Shown: one piece after another, positions 33,619 through 44,594 of the stretch | Layout: the number at the start of each line of letters is the position of its first letter | Position numbering within the stretch: position 1 is the stretch's first letter | Notes under the pieces: model-generated | Told to the model about the DNA's origin: nothing | What the model saw: the letters and a program-made list of their open reading frames with translations, nothing else | Database searches by the model: none | Assembly (NCBI RefSeq): GCF_029873635.1 | Contig: NC_080423.1 | Location: forward strand, 87,465,191-87,529,190 | Direction: 5' to 3' | Origin: Malania oleifera | Taxonomy: Eukaryota; Streptophyta; Magnoliopsida; Santalales; Ximeniaceae | Length of the DNA stretch: 64,000 nucleotides | Made by a program: the position numbers and the translations under genes

Positions 33619-35462
33619 TGTCACACCCCGAACCCCGAAATGGAACCCAGGGGTGAAAATGTAACCTAACCTGTCCCTGTATCATACAAATCATCCACAG
33701 ATACGGTACATAGGATGAGGGTCCGACCCTGTGGGGTTCCTAGGCACCCCAAACACATCCAAACACAATCATATACGCAGCGAAAAAAGGTCATTCTATA
33801 TATACATATGCAGTACCATACCAAAGTCTATACTAGAGCAAAGTCAGGCTCTATCATACAACGTACAACTGGGTGCCCAACACATCCCAAAATGGCAACC
33901 CGTCAAAACACAGTCCTAACACTTACCAAAGCGCTAACCACAATACACCGGCCACTATGCTCCCTACACCAGGACGCTAGTTCCGGTTACTCAAAGGACC
34001 TGTAAAAATATACGTACAGTAGGGGTGAGACACCTCTAAGTAAGGAAGAACACAGGTTATATCAGTGTGTGGCATTTGAGTGTTATCATGACATACTAAC
34101 ATGCATAGTTCAATAGTTAAAACAATCAAAAACCAATTCCAGTATTTTCACAAAACAAGCAATACAAACTAGTGTTGTCACACCATTCGGCTCGAAGCTA
34201 GAGTGTCTGGTGGTATTTCACACCCTTCGGTAAAAATCGACAATCTGGTGATATTTCATGCCCTTCGGCCAAAGCCGGCAGTCTGGTGATATTTCACACC
34301 CTTCAGCAAACGCCGGTGCCCTGGTAACCTAGCATAGCATCAGCGTTGAACTAGTGCAGGTTTGGTGTTTGCACACCCTTTAGCTCAAAAGCCGGCCAAT
34401 CTAGTGGTATTGCGCACTCTTCGGTAAAAACCAAATTTTCAAACTTGGAACAATTCGGAACCCTGTTCCTATTTCATCAAGATACAACATATGCATGCTC
34501 ATATAAACAAACAAACTACACCCATTTGGTAATCTCAAATCATGATTTTTCAAACACATACAGTTTAAACAAGTCAAGGCACAGTCATCCCTATAACACA
34601 GTATAAATCAACATATACGTTTGGTTTCCAACAAAACCAGGGATGCAGCCCGTCGCCCCCTTTTCTCAAAATTGTAATCATGAAAACCCATAGTTTTCCC
34701 CATTAGATCCCCCCCCCCCAAATGAGTATCCAAAACACACACAGGATCGTGAACCACAGTTCTACCGAGTCCGATTTCAAAATAACCGATATAAACGCAA
34801 TTCCCCTTACCTTTTTCTCGAATAGCCAATCCCAAACTCCAAGGTCCCTAAACAGCGAACCGAGTTCCAAAACCTACAATCAACAGTACAGAATATACTC
34901 ACAACATTGTTCCCTACAAAACTACCGGATCAGAATTTGAAACTCGAGTCTTACCTCGATTTTAAGTCGAAATTCAAAAATCTCCAAAACGGGATTCCAA
35001 TCTGTAGAACTTGTAGAGGAACCTTCCATGATCCTTGTGGTAACTTCAGATTCACAATTCTAATGACGAACAACAAAGAAATCTAGAGAGATAGAGAGTA
35101 AGGAGAGTTCTAGAGAGAGAGAGAGAGAGATATATATTTGAAGTTTTCTTAGTTGAGAAGTAAAGAAATTCCTATTTATAGCCCCTTTGACTCGGGCACA
35201 CTCATCGACGAGATGGTGTCCTCGTCCACGAGGCTCTATAGTCCTCTCGTCAACGAGACAAAGGATTCGTCGATGAATCCTGATATCATCGGTTCCTGAA
35301 ACTCCTCAGCTTCTCCTCGTCGATGAGCCTTTGAACTTCATCGATGAGAGATGCATGACCTTCATCGATGAACTCTGGTTTCGTCGACGAAGCCTATTCA
35401 AATACCAATTTTACCCCCTTATTAATTATTTAAACCTATCTATCACGGTTCAGGTTCTTACA
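33619..35462 (-). repeat. Element D 5' LTR (1844 bp)
   Basis: Plus-strand ends TGTCACACCCCG and GGTTCTTACA. Same internal order as the 3' LTR: hairpin motif at 34022, minisatellite 34160-34430, TATTTATA at 35173, GTCGAC-type palindromes 35200-35395. The GA microsatellite is much shorter here than in the 3' LTR (about 16 versus 60 bases). Confidence 0.88.
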
Positions 35463-35467
35463 TGCCA

Positions 35468-35888
35468 GAGCAGAGAAAGAGACCTATGTCTCCCGGCTCT
35501 CATGTTAGTGCCAGACAAGGTCCATGGAGGGGAGATAGAGACATTGGAGGTCAGAGGCCAGTTAGGAGTGATCAAAGTCATTGGGGTAATTCAACACCCC
35601 CATACTGTGTGAGGTATAATAGGAGGCATTGGGGAGAATGACGAGGTAGGGGTCCTATGTGCTATCGGTGTGGCAAGTGCAGCCACATAGCTCGAGATTT
35701 CCATGAGCCACTGGGTTACAACCAAGGGACCACCGAACAACGCACCTACTTTATATCAGAATCGAGGAAATAACCCGATGCCACGTGGTGGACCAGCGCG
35801 TGTCTACACACTTGCCCCAGTTAGGACAAACATAATTAAAGGCGCAGGTAACATGTTTATGTTTAAGATAATTAATGGTTATATTTAA
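35468..35888 (+). pseudogene. Element A gag, part 3 (nucleocapsid and premature C-terminus)
   Basis: Continues with basic Gly/Arg-rich text (GPWRGDRDIGGQRP), then a first zinc knuckle that has lost residues and a second, CYRCGKCSHIARDF, whose last Cys is now Phe. The open end reads RVYTLAPVRTNIIKGAGN followed by unrelated residues to a stop at 35888. In full elements the same point (…AGNVVTGT…) leads straight into protease. Here all pol is missing and about 100 bp of non-coding DNA links to the polypurine tract. Confidence 0.8.
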
Positions 35889-35993
35889 TTTTGGGTGATA
35901 CAATTGTTTGCATGCTAGAATAGATTGAAATATGTGATAGAATATATGATGATAAACGAATTTCGAGGACAAAATTTTGTAAGGGGGGAAGAA

Positions 35994-37438
35994 TGTAATA
36001 ACCCAAACTCAGAAAAATAAAAGAAAATAAATAAAAGGAAAAAGGGAAAATAAAAGAAAGGGAAAATAAATTTAAAAAGGGCATCAAGTAGGAACTCGTA
36101 GATGAATTCGACCTCTTCGTCGACGAACGTCCTTCTAGGTTTCTATAATGAGTACACATGTCTCGTGGACGAGGAATTAGCGAGAGCAGGGAAAATTCAT
36201 ATTTTTAATGGTTTCATCAACGAACCTGATGACCTCGTTGACGAATGTCCTTCTTTGGCTCGTCGACGAACCTTTTAAATTCATTGACAAAAGCCAAGTT
36301 ATAAATAGGCTCTAGATCTTTTTCTTCCATGAATTCTCTCTTCTTTTTCGTTTTCTCTCTCTAGGGTTCAGTTTTCCTACCTATTTTCTTTGAATTCAGC
36401 CTTGATTTAGTCCAATTCAATAATCGAAAACTACCATAAGGTTTATGGGGAGATTCTCTTCAAGTTAGCCAGAGCAAAAACTTGATTTGGGATACTTGGA
36501 CACCACTCCAAAACTAGAGTAAGTAGGATATTTTTTTAATATTAAATTAATTATTGGGAGTGTGTGGGCCTAAGAGATGTTAAATGATAAATATTCTGGG
36601 GTTGAACTGATTAAGTAGGGATTTTTGGAATACAAGGGTTCGATTTTTCATTCGTCTTAGGTAGAATTTCGAGGAGCAAGTAAGGGGAAATATAATTATA
36701 CCAGATTTTTATTTAAATTTAAATCAGTTATTTTCAAGTATAGGAACCGTATAATTATAGTATGATTTTCCGAACATTCAGGCAATTTAAAATAATGATT
36801 TGACTATAATTTATAATTTGGAAAAAAACTGTGTGGCATGAGAATAATCCTTTATAATTAATTGATTGAGAATACTGTTTGCTTGAGATTACTATTGGTT
36901 GAGAATACTAATTGCTTGTAAAATTTGATCAGTGGTGAATACTGCTTGGTTGTGAGTACTGCATATATAGCTGTCACCATTGCTTGATGGTGAATATGAG
37001 TTGATTGTGAATATTGTCTGTTGTGAATGTAAATGTGTAGTGAAATACGTAGTTGTTGTACGTGGGCCACGTATAGTGTGAGTACGAAGCTGCCCTAAGT
37101 GGGCCACGTACAGTGGAGTATGCAGTTGCCCTACATGGGCCACGTACAGTGAAATACGTTGTTGCCCTATGTGGGCCATGTATTGTGAGATACGAAATTG
37201 CCCTATGTGGGCCACGTACAATGAAGTACGCAGCTGCCCTACGTGGGCCACGTACTTGTAGGTATGCAGTTGCCCTAGGTGGACCACGTACTGAGTTTAA
37301 TGGATTGTGTTGTATCATGTGTGAATGAAATGCGGTGTATATGTTTGCAGACTATGTGGAATGATTGATGTGAATGTGGGTGTATACTGGTATGTGAATT
37401 TAAATATATAAGTATTTATAGAGAAGTAAATCTCTCCG
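35994..37438 (+). repeat. Element A 3' LTR, left part
   Basis: TGTAATAACCCA onward matches the 5' LTR from its first base through GAAGTAAATCTCTC, where element B is inserted; the remainder resumes at 46753. It contains the palindrome cluster and a seven-unit minisatellite (37040-37290). Confidence 0.88.
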
Positions 37439-37717
37439 TGTAACAACCCGAATTTTTAAATAAAATTTAAATAATAAAGAAAGGAAAATTTGAAAAGGGA
37501 AAAGAAGGGAAGCTGCCAAGCTTCGTAGACGAACACAGGGTTTCGTTGATGAAGGCTTTAAAGATTTTGTCAGTGAACACAGGGCTTCGTCGACGAGAAA
37601 ATACCGAGAGGGGTTCTGAGGCAGCCCGAATTTCGTTGACAAATACAGGGTCTCGTCGATGAAATTTGTGAAGGACTCGTCGACGAAGGTCGGGCTCGTC
37701 AACGAATCTTGCTGTTT

Positions 37718-37725
37718 TATAAATA
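37718..37725 (+). promoter_or_regulatory. LTR B TATA box
   Basis: TATAAATA about 280 bp into the LTR, just after the last GTCGAC-type palindrome and before a CTCTCTCT tract. Confidence 0.6.
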
Positions 37726-38467
37726 TGGAAATCCGGGAAATATCTCATTTTTTAAGAAACCTCTCTCTCTCTCTCATCTCTCTCCTCTTCGGCTCTCTCA
37801 CTCTCTCTCTTCGATTTTGGGTTAGTTTTACGCCGAATCGAAGATCTGAGGCTACCACGATGTTCCTAGAGAAGTTCCCTACAAGTTTCCCGGAGCAGAT
37901 CGTTGGGAAAACAAAGTTGGAAATCATCTCTGGGTTGAGGTAAGGCTTTTTAAGCCAAATTAGACTTTATGGTAGTTATAGGAATTGATGTACGTACGAA
38001 AATACTGATGTTTAGTAGTGGGGATTTTGAGTTTCAGGGTATTGAGTAGTAAATCCTACAATGGTCAGGCTAGGAAATTTAAGGGGCTTTCTCAGTAGCC
38101 AGGTAAGGGAGTAAACTAAAGCAGTTCTTTTCAATGTAAATTATTATTGATTATGAGTAGTTTTATTTTAGAAGAACATATGATATATTCGTTTATTATG
38201 AATGAAATGTACGATTGGGAAAATACTGCTATGATGCTTAAAAAGTATATGTATGTATGAGATGTCAGAAAATTATGATTTTAAAATATGAAGTATGACT
38301 TTTAATAGAGCATGTGTGGCATGAATATTATTTTACATGAAATGAGATAAGATATGAATGCTTTTACAAGTAAAACATATTTTCAGGTATTTTGGAAAGA
38401 TGGGTTATGTTATATTAAGTTGATGAATATATGATAAACGAGTTGTTTTCAAATGTAAATACCTGAA

Positions 38468-38680
38468 ATGTATTTGGCGCGAGGCCATATTTATGTTATC
38501 GGCACGAGGCCGTAGTTATATGATTTTGGCATGAGGCCATGTATTTATGCTATCGGCACGAGGCCATATTGATATTATTGGCGCGAGGCCATATTTACTA
38601 TGATTTTGGCACGAGGCCATACGTATGATTTTGGCGCAAGGCCGTATCTATGTTTTCGGCACGAGGCCATGATGATGTTA
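38468..38680 (+). repeat. Hairpin minisatellite, 5' LTR of B
   Basis: About eight irregular units carrying GGCACGAGGCC or variants (a GGC/GCC-flanked hairpin) separated by AT-rich 12-20-bp spacers. The 3' LTR equivalent is at 45640-45870. Confidence 0.8.
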
Positions 38681-39559
38681 TGTATGTTCATGTATTATAT
38701 GTTATTGCAACCAGGATGTTAGTTTAGTTCAGACCAGGAGCTCGGTACCGTAGCTATGGGCAGATCAGATTTGGCACGAGGCCGTATTAGTGCTAACCAT
38801 TCCACAAGGGGATGGGAGATGGATAGTCGATGTGGCTTTCACTAGAGTGTAGACGTCCACCTGGCAGTCTGAACCAGGGCGTGGCGGGCCCATCGTACTT
38901 ACAGACATATTTGATTCGGCAGTGGTCAGCCAGCCATTGTCGAGTCCCGCCTTTGGGCTGCACAACCCGTAATGGGGGGTAATACATGACATTAGCTAGC
39001 TATTCATCCTGGGTTTATTTTCAGTATTACGAGTTATAACAGATGTTTATGTATGTTATGATTTATTAACGAATATGAAGATATATGATTATCCAGCATG
39101 ATATTATGATTATTTTCAGAGTTATGAAATGTATTGTATATGTATAAGCACCTTAAATGTTCATGTTGCCACACAACTGTATTTAGTTTATTTTCCATTA
39201 CTGAGAAGTGTCTCACCCCCAACATTAATATATTTTTCAGGAAACCCAGAGAGACCGGCGGGTCAGGGCCGCCATTGAGTGATTGGTGCGTCCCTACTAT
39301 AAGGGTAAGCCCTGAGCTAGGACTAGGAGATTTTTGTTGCATAGTCCTAGTGTTATTTTTACTCTTTGGAGATTGTACATATGAACAGTATATTGATGTT
39401 AATAGAAAGCTTTGGTATTATGTTTTATGAATGGATGTATGGATTTTTTTGTTTACTACTGCTAGGTTTTCCGCTGTGTATGACAAGTGTCCCCGTTACC
39501 CATGGGTTCGGGTCAACCATTTATTTATTATGTTGTATTTTATTGAGGGACGTTACGTT

Positions 39560-39572
39560 TGGTATCATAGCC
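39560..39572 (+). other. Element B primer-binding site
   Basis: TGGTATCATAGCC, one mismatch from the tRNA-Met-complementary TGGTATCAGAGCC, two bases after the LTR. Confidence 0.85.
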
Positions 39573-39874
39573 TAGGATACTAGGTTCTGTAAACTCTAGA
39601 GTGCAGCAGTAATAATACCAGAGTATAGGATAAGGGAATTTGAGGTCTGGTTTTGTAGTCTAGATGCAGGACTTCCGTGGTGGTTTGTATGATTTTCCTG
39701 GGGTGACGATTTCAGGAAATTCATTGTAAACTATCGTCGAGTTGGGTATCTAGGTTGCAAGATTGAACCTTGAATTGAGATTAAGAGAGATGAGTTAATT
39801 AGGAGGATATATTATATGAGTTGAGTGATACACGTAGAGAAAGAGGTTTTGAGTTAAGTTACCTGTTTTTCAGG
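39573..39874 (+). other. Element B leader
   Basis: Untranslated DNA between primer site and gag ATG; homologous in part to the element A leader at 18083-18211. Confidence 0.7.
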
Positions 39875-40915
39875 ATGGACCTTGGTGGCAATAGTGCCCA
39901 CGCCAGTGGGAGTGAGGGTGCTGGACTCTCAAGCGCTGCGGGTAGTGATTCAGATGCAGTCTTACGTAGCGTAGCACAGCAGGTTATGGCAGAAATTGCT
40001 AAGAGTTCGAGGGAACAGGGTGGTCCATCGGCATGCCACGGTAGTTCTATAGAGAAGTTCATTAAGATGAGTCCTCCAACTTTTTCAGGAGGGACAGATC
40101 CTGCAGCTGCTGAGAACTGGGTGCAAGAGATGGAGAAAATATTTGTAGTGCTGCAGTGTTCAGAGGAGCAGAAGGTGATGTTTGCCACCTACAGACTGAT
40201 TGGAGAGGCCGAAAGATGGTGGTCGACAGTGAGACTTTTAGAGCAGCAGAGGACTATACCTATGGAGATGACGTGAGAGCGGTTCAAGGAGATTTTCTTT
40301 GACAGATATTTTCCAAGAGAGGCTAAGATTACGGAGTTCCTAAATTTGAAGCAGGGACAGCTGTCAGTACAGCAGTACACGGCGAGGTTTATTGAGTTAT
40401 TCCGCTTCGCCACGTACATTATTCCAGATGAAGCGAAGAAGGTACGATAGTTTGAAAGAGGCCTGAGGAGAGAAATATACAAGTAGGTATCGATACTGAA
40501 GTTGCAGGACTTCGCTAAGCTAGTGGATAAAGCCACTATAGCTGAGATTGGTGATCGGTTGAAGGCTGAGGAGTAGAGACAGAAGAAGAGATCCATACCT
40601 TCTGGTTCCCAGCAGGGGGGTGGACGTGGTACATGGAAGAGAGGTGGCTATTATAGAGGCCAGAGGCAGGAGATCGGGAATCACGGTTTCCAGGGTGCGC
40701 AACCATCTCCAGCTTGCCCATCTTGTGGGAAGAGACACTTGGGGGAGTGTCGTGCCAAGCAAGGTGTCTACTATAGGTGCGGGGAGCCAAGGCATATGAT
40801 GAGAGAGTGTCTGACATAGACTGGTACGGCTCATGCTCCTAGACTTACACGAGGAGGTCACTAGGCACCACGAGAAGGCTAGTAGAGGAATACGGCCCCA
40901 ACCAGAGTTTTTTCT
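39875..40915 (+). pseudogene. Element B gag
   Basis: ATG at 39875 ([14 protein letters not shown]); the upstream in-frame codons to 39821 are leader. Capsid motifs: [61 protein letters not shown]. Nucleocapsid with CPSCGKRHLGEC and YRCGEPRHMMREC (40714-40808); the first Cys of the second knuckle is now Tyr. In-frame stops at 40274, 40448, 40484, 40574, 40817, 40862, 40880 and 40883. The protein would form the particle and bind RNA. Confidence 0.88.
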
Positions 40916-41374
40916 TTGACGTCGAGTGACGCTAAGGCGGCTGGCGAGATGGTGATAGGTACTGTTAGTATGTTTTCATTTAAAGTTATTGCACTTTTCG
41001 ATTCTGGTGCCACACATTCTTTTGTGTGCTTGGAGTGTGTTAAATTATGTGGGGCAGAAACACAATCATTAGATGTTGAGTTATTAGTGGCTACACCGAC
41101 CGGGTCAGCAGTGAGATGTAGTAGGGTACTCAGTGGTTGTCCAGTTGATGTTCAGGGGAAGATTTTATCTGCTGATTTGGTGGTATTAGATGTGCACGGG
41201 TTTGACATTATTTTCGGCATGGATTGGTTAGCAACTAATTCTGCTATTATAGACTGCCGTGCTAGAGAAGTGATATTCAGACCTCTAGGGAAACCAGAAT
41301 TTAGATTTACAGGGTCACGAGTGCAATCCTTACCTCAGATGGTCTCCGCAGTTCAGGCGAGGAGACTACTATAG
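40916..41374 (+). pseudogene. Element B protease
   Basis: Open frame with AAGEMVIGTVS, the aspartic protease active site FDSGATHSF (41000-41023) and the GFDIIFGMDWL motif. Continuous with gag in the same frame, so a single Gag-Pol polyprotein was likely. Ends at a TAG at 41372 that sits where Gln is usual. Confidence 0.9.
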
Positions 41375-42073
41375 AGTGGCTGTTTAGGATTTGTGGCTTT
41401 TGTAAAAGAAATGTCAGAGAATGAATTGAAGCTTATAAATACGCCTGTAGGGAGAGAATTTACAGACGTGTTCCCAGATGAGTTACTAGGTTTGCCGCCT
41501 GATCATGAAGTAGATTTTTCTATTGATCTACTTCTAGGTACAGCGCCGATTTCTAAAGCACCGTACCAAATGGCGCCGACAGAGTTGGCAGAATTGAAAG
41601 ACCAGTTGCAGGATTTACTTGATAAAGGCTTTATACGGCCTAGTGTATCTCCGTGGGGAGCCCCAGTGCTATTTGTGAAAAAGAAAAATGGGACTATGAG
41701 GATGTGTATAGACTACAGAGAGATTAATAAAGTGACTATCAAGAACAAGTATCCTCTACCCCGTATAGATGACTTGTTTGACCAGCTCTAGGGTACACGG
41801 GTGTATTCGAAGATCGATCTCAGATCAGGTTACCATCAAGTGAAGGTGAGAGCAGAAGATGTATCAAAGACGGCTTTCAGGACCAGGTATAGGCATTACG
41901 AGTTTCTTGTTATGCCATTTGGTCTGACGAATGCTCCAGCGGTATTTATGGACTTGATGAACCGAGTCTTCCACCAATACCTAGACCAGTTCGTAGTTGT
42001 TTTTATTGATGATGTGCTGGTCTATTCGAGGAGCTATGAGGAGCATGAGACATATTTGAGATAGGTTTTACAG
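41375..42073 (+). pseudogene. Element B reverse transcriptase
   Basis: [82 protein letters not shown], then [35 protein letters not shown] and the catalytic FIDD (42002-42013). All expected motifs are present with no deletion. Stops at 41789 and 42062 replace Gln in QLQG and LRQV. Confidence 0.92.
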
Positions 42074-42800
42074 ATGCTAAGGGAAAAGAAGTTGTATGCC
42101 AAGTTCAGTAAATGTGATTTTTGGCTTGAGAAAGTTGTGTTTTTGGGGCATGTCATCTCAGGAGACGGAATTTCTGTAGATCCCAGTAAGATTGAGGCGG
42201 TGGTGAACTGGGCTAGACCGAGGAACGTTCAGGAGATTAGGAGTTTCTTGGGGTTAACCGGTTACTATCGTCGTTTTGTCGAGGGATTCTCAGCCCTATC
42301 AGGGCCTCTGACACGACTTACCAGGAAGAATGCCAGATTTGAGTGGGATGACAGCTGTGAGCAGAATTTTCAGGAGCTAAAGCAGAGATTAGTCACAGCG
42401 CCGGTATTGATCATCCCATCTGGGGGTGAGGGTTATACCATATACAGTGATGCGTCCTTAAAGGAAGTTGGCTGTGTGTTGATGCAGCATGGCAGGGTAG
42501 TAGCGTATGCATCTAGATAGTTGAAAGAGTACGAAAAGAACTACCCTACCCACGATCTTGAGTTGGCTGCAGTATTACACGCATTGAAAATTTGGAGGCA
42601 TTACTTGTATGGCGAGCAGTGCGAGATTTTCTCTAACCACAAGAGTTTGAAATATTTCTTCACCCAGAAGGAGTTGAATATGAGACAGAGAAGATGATTA
42701 GAGCTGATTAAAGATTTTGATTGTACTATCAGTTACCACCCAGGGAAAGCAAATGTGGTAGCTGATGCACTGAGTAGGAAGTCTGGAGTATCAGTATTAG
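42074..42800 (+). pseudogene. Element B reverse transcriptase thumb and RNase H
   Basis: [40 protein letters not shown], then RNase H with [18 protein letters not shown], a [20 protein letters not shown] segment and [18 protein letters not shown]. Stops at 42518 (Gln of SRQL) and 42695 (Trp of RRWLEL). Confidence 0.9.
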
Positions 42801-43900
42801 CAGCTATAGAGATCCAGCGTCTGATCATGATGGACCTGGAGAGACTTGGCATTGAGTTGATGGAGAGTAACACCCCAGTATGTATTGCCAACCTGGTAGT
42901 ACAGCCTACTCTACAGGAAAGAATTAAAGCTGCCCAGAAGGAAGATCTAGAGTTAGTAAAGGTGATGGATAGAGTGCAGAGTGGTCAGGGAGAGGAATTC
43001 GGCATCTCAGATGACGGAGCTTTGCGGTTCCGTTCTAGACTGTGTGTTCCTGCTGATGCTGACATTAGGAAGACTATTCTACATGAGGCCTACAGATCCT
43101 TGTATACGGTTCATCCCGGTAGTACGAAGATGTGCAGAGATCTGCGAGAGTCATACTGGTGGAGTGGAATGAAGAGAGAGATTGCTGAATATATAGCCTA
43201 GTGCTTGACGTGCCAGCAGGTCAAAGCTGAGCACCAGAGGCCAGCAGGGCAGTTGCATCCGTTATTTATCCCAGAGTGGAAATGGGATCATATATCTATG
43301 GACTTCGTGTCAGGAATACCGACGACATTACATGGCTAGAATGCCATCTGGGTGATTGTTGATCGTTTGACAAAGACCGCCCACTTTATTCCTATCAAGA
43401 TCAGCTATTCTCTCAGCCGTTTAGCGGAGATTTACATTCAGGAGATAGTTTGTTCTCATGGGGTGCCTATATCCATTGTGTCAGATCGAGACCCACGATT
43501 CACATCACAATTTTGGAGGAGCTTGTAGGAAGCTCTAGGGTCTCATTTATCATTTAGTACGGCATTCCATCCTCAGTCAGACGGGAAGACTGAGAGGACG
43601 ATACAGATACTAGAAGATATGCTCAGAAAATGTGTTTTAGATTTTGGGGGTAATTGAACTCAGTTCATGCCACTGGTAGAGTTCGCGTACAATAATAGTT
43701 ACCAGTCCAGTATTGGCATGGCACCATTTGAGGCACTATACGGTAGGAGATGTCGATCTCCTTTATATTGGGATGAGATAGGTGAGCGGTGAGTTGTGGG
43801 ACCAGAGCTAGTGCAGCAGGCATATGATAAGATTTGGCTTATCAGGGAAATTAGCACAGTTCAGAGCCGACAGAAGAGTAATACTGATAATCGCCGCAGG
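42801..43900 (+). pseudogene. Element B integrase
   Basis: Zinc domain with SLYTVHPGSTKMCRDLRESY and [14 protein letters not shown]. The catalytic core has all three acidic positions readable: [31 protein letters not shown] and FHPQSDGKTERTIQILEDML. Stops at 43199, 43337, 43526, 43655 and 43790. Apart from the stops the domain is complete. Confidence 0.9.
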
Positions 43901-44323
43901 AATTTAGAATTTGACGTGGGTGACCACGTATTTTCGAAGATAGCTCCATTGAAAGGAGTTATAAGATTTGGTAGGAAGGGTAAACTTAGCCTTAGGTTCA
44001 TTGGTCCGTTTGAGATTTTAGAGAAAGTGGGACCGATAGCCTACAGCCTAGCTTTACCACCTTCATTATCCAGAATTCACGACGTATTCCACGTATCGAT
44101 ATTGAGGAAATACGTCCCAGATCCTTCTTATATTATCAGTTATGATGAGTCGGAGCTTAGCAATTCATTGGGGTATGAGGAGGTACCAGTACGTATTTTG
44201 GATAGGAAAGTACAGGAGTTACGTAACAAAAAGATTCCTCAAGTAAAAGTTTTGTGGAGAAATCATGCGTTAGAAAAGGCTTCTTGGGAGTCCGAGGAGC
44301 AGATGAGACAGAGGTATCCGTAA
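43901..44323 (+). pseudogene. Element B integrase C-terminus and chromodomain
   Basis: RFGRKGKLSLRFIGPFEILE, LPPSLSRIHDVFHVSILRKY, then the chromodomain with VRILDRKVQELRNKKIPQVK, VLWRNHALEKASWESEEQ and RQRYP before a TAA at 44321. This open stretch is the longest undamaged part of pol. It closely parallels the C-terminus of D. Confidence 0.9.
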
Positions 44324-44581
44324 TTATTTCAGAAAGTTTAAATATAATTAGAAAATGTGAGTAAGTATGTAGTTTTCATGACAGGTACATGTACAGTTTT
44401 AGTAGTGTAGTATATTAGTTTTGGGAGGAGTTTTCTTTTATATGTGTAATCTCCCAAGACTTGAGTTGTAACCACGATATTCCTCCGCCATAAGTGAGGG
44501 TGAGTAATAAAATGAGTAGACCATTTTACCCAAAGGATGATGAATTAGGTGAATAATAAATTTCGAGGACGAAATTTTTAT

Positions 44582-44594
44582 AAGGAGGGGAGGA
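44582..44594 (+). other. Element B polypurine tract
   Basis: AAGGAGGGGAGGA directly before the 3' LTR; preceded by AATTTCGAGGACGAAATTTT, the block common to all the gypsy elements here. Confidence 0.85.

Larger units (their letters stand above)
26891..35462 (-). mobile_element. Element D: complete chromovirus-type Ty3/gypsy retrotransposon
   Basis: Minus-strand element of 8572 bp with 5' LTR 33619-35462, 3' LTR 26891-28754 and perfect duplications TGCCA (26886-26890, 35463-35467) in element A gag. It has a tRNA-Met primer site, polypurine tract, and recognisable gag, protease, reverse transcriptase, RNase H, integrase and chromodomain. Stops and frameshifts break all of them, and a roughly 60-codon deletion joins protease to the middle of the reverse transcriptase N-terminus. 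LTRs differ at many sites, so it is older than B. Confidence 0.9.
37439..39557 (+). repeat. Element B 5' LTR (2119 bp)
   Basis: TGTAACAACCCG to GGGACGTTACG; the last base is changed from the A of the 3' LTR. Contains GTCGAC palindromes (37520-37710), a TATA box (37718-37725), CT repeats, a GGCACGAGGCCATA minisatellite (38468-38680) and the TTACTGAGAAGTGTCTCACC motif (39198). Confidence 0.9.
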
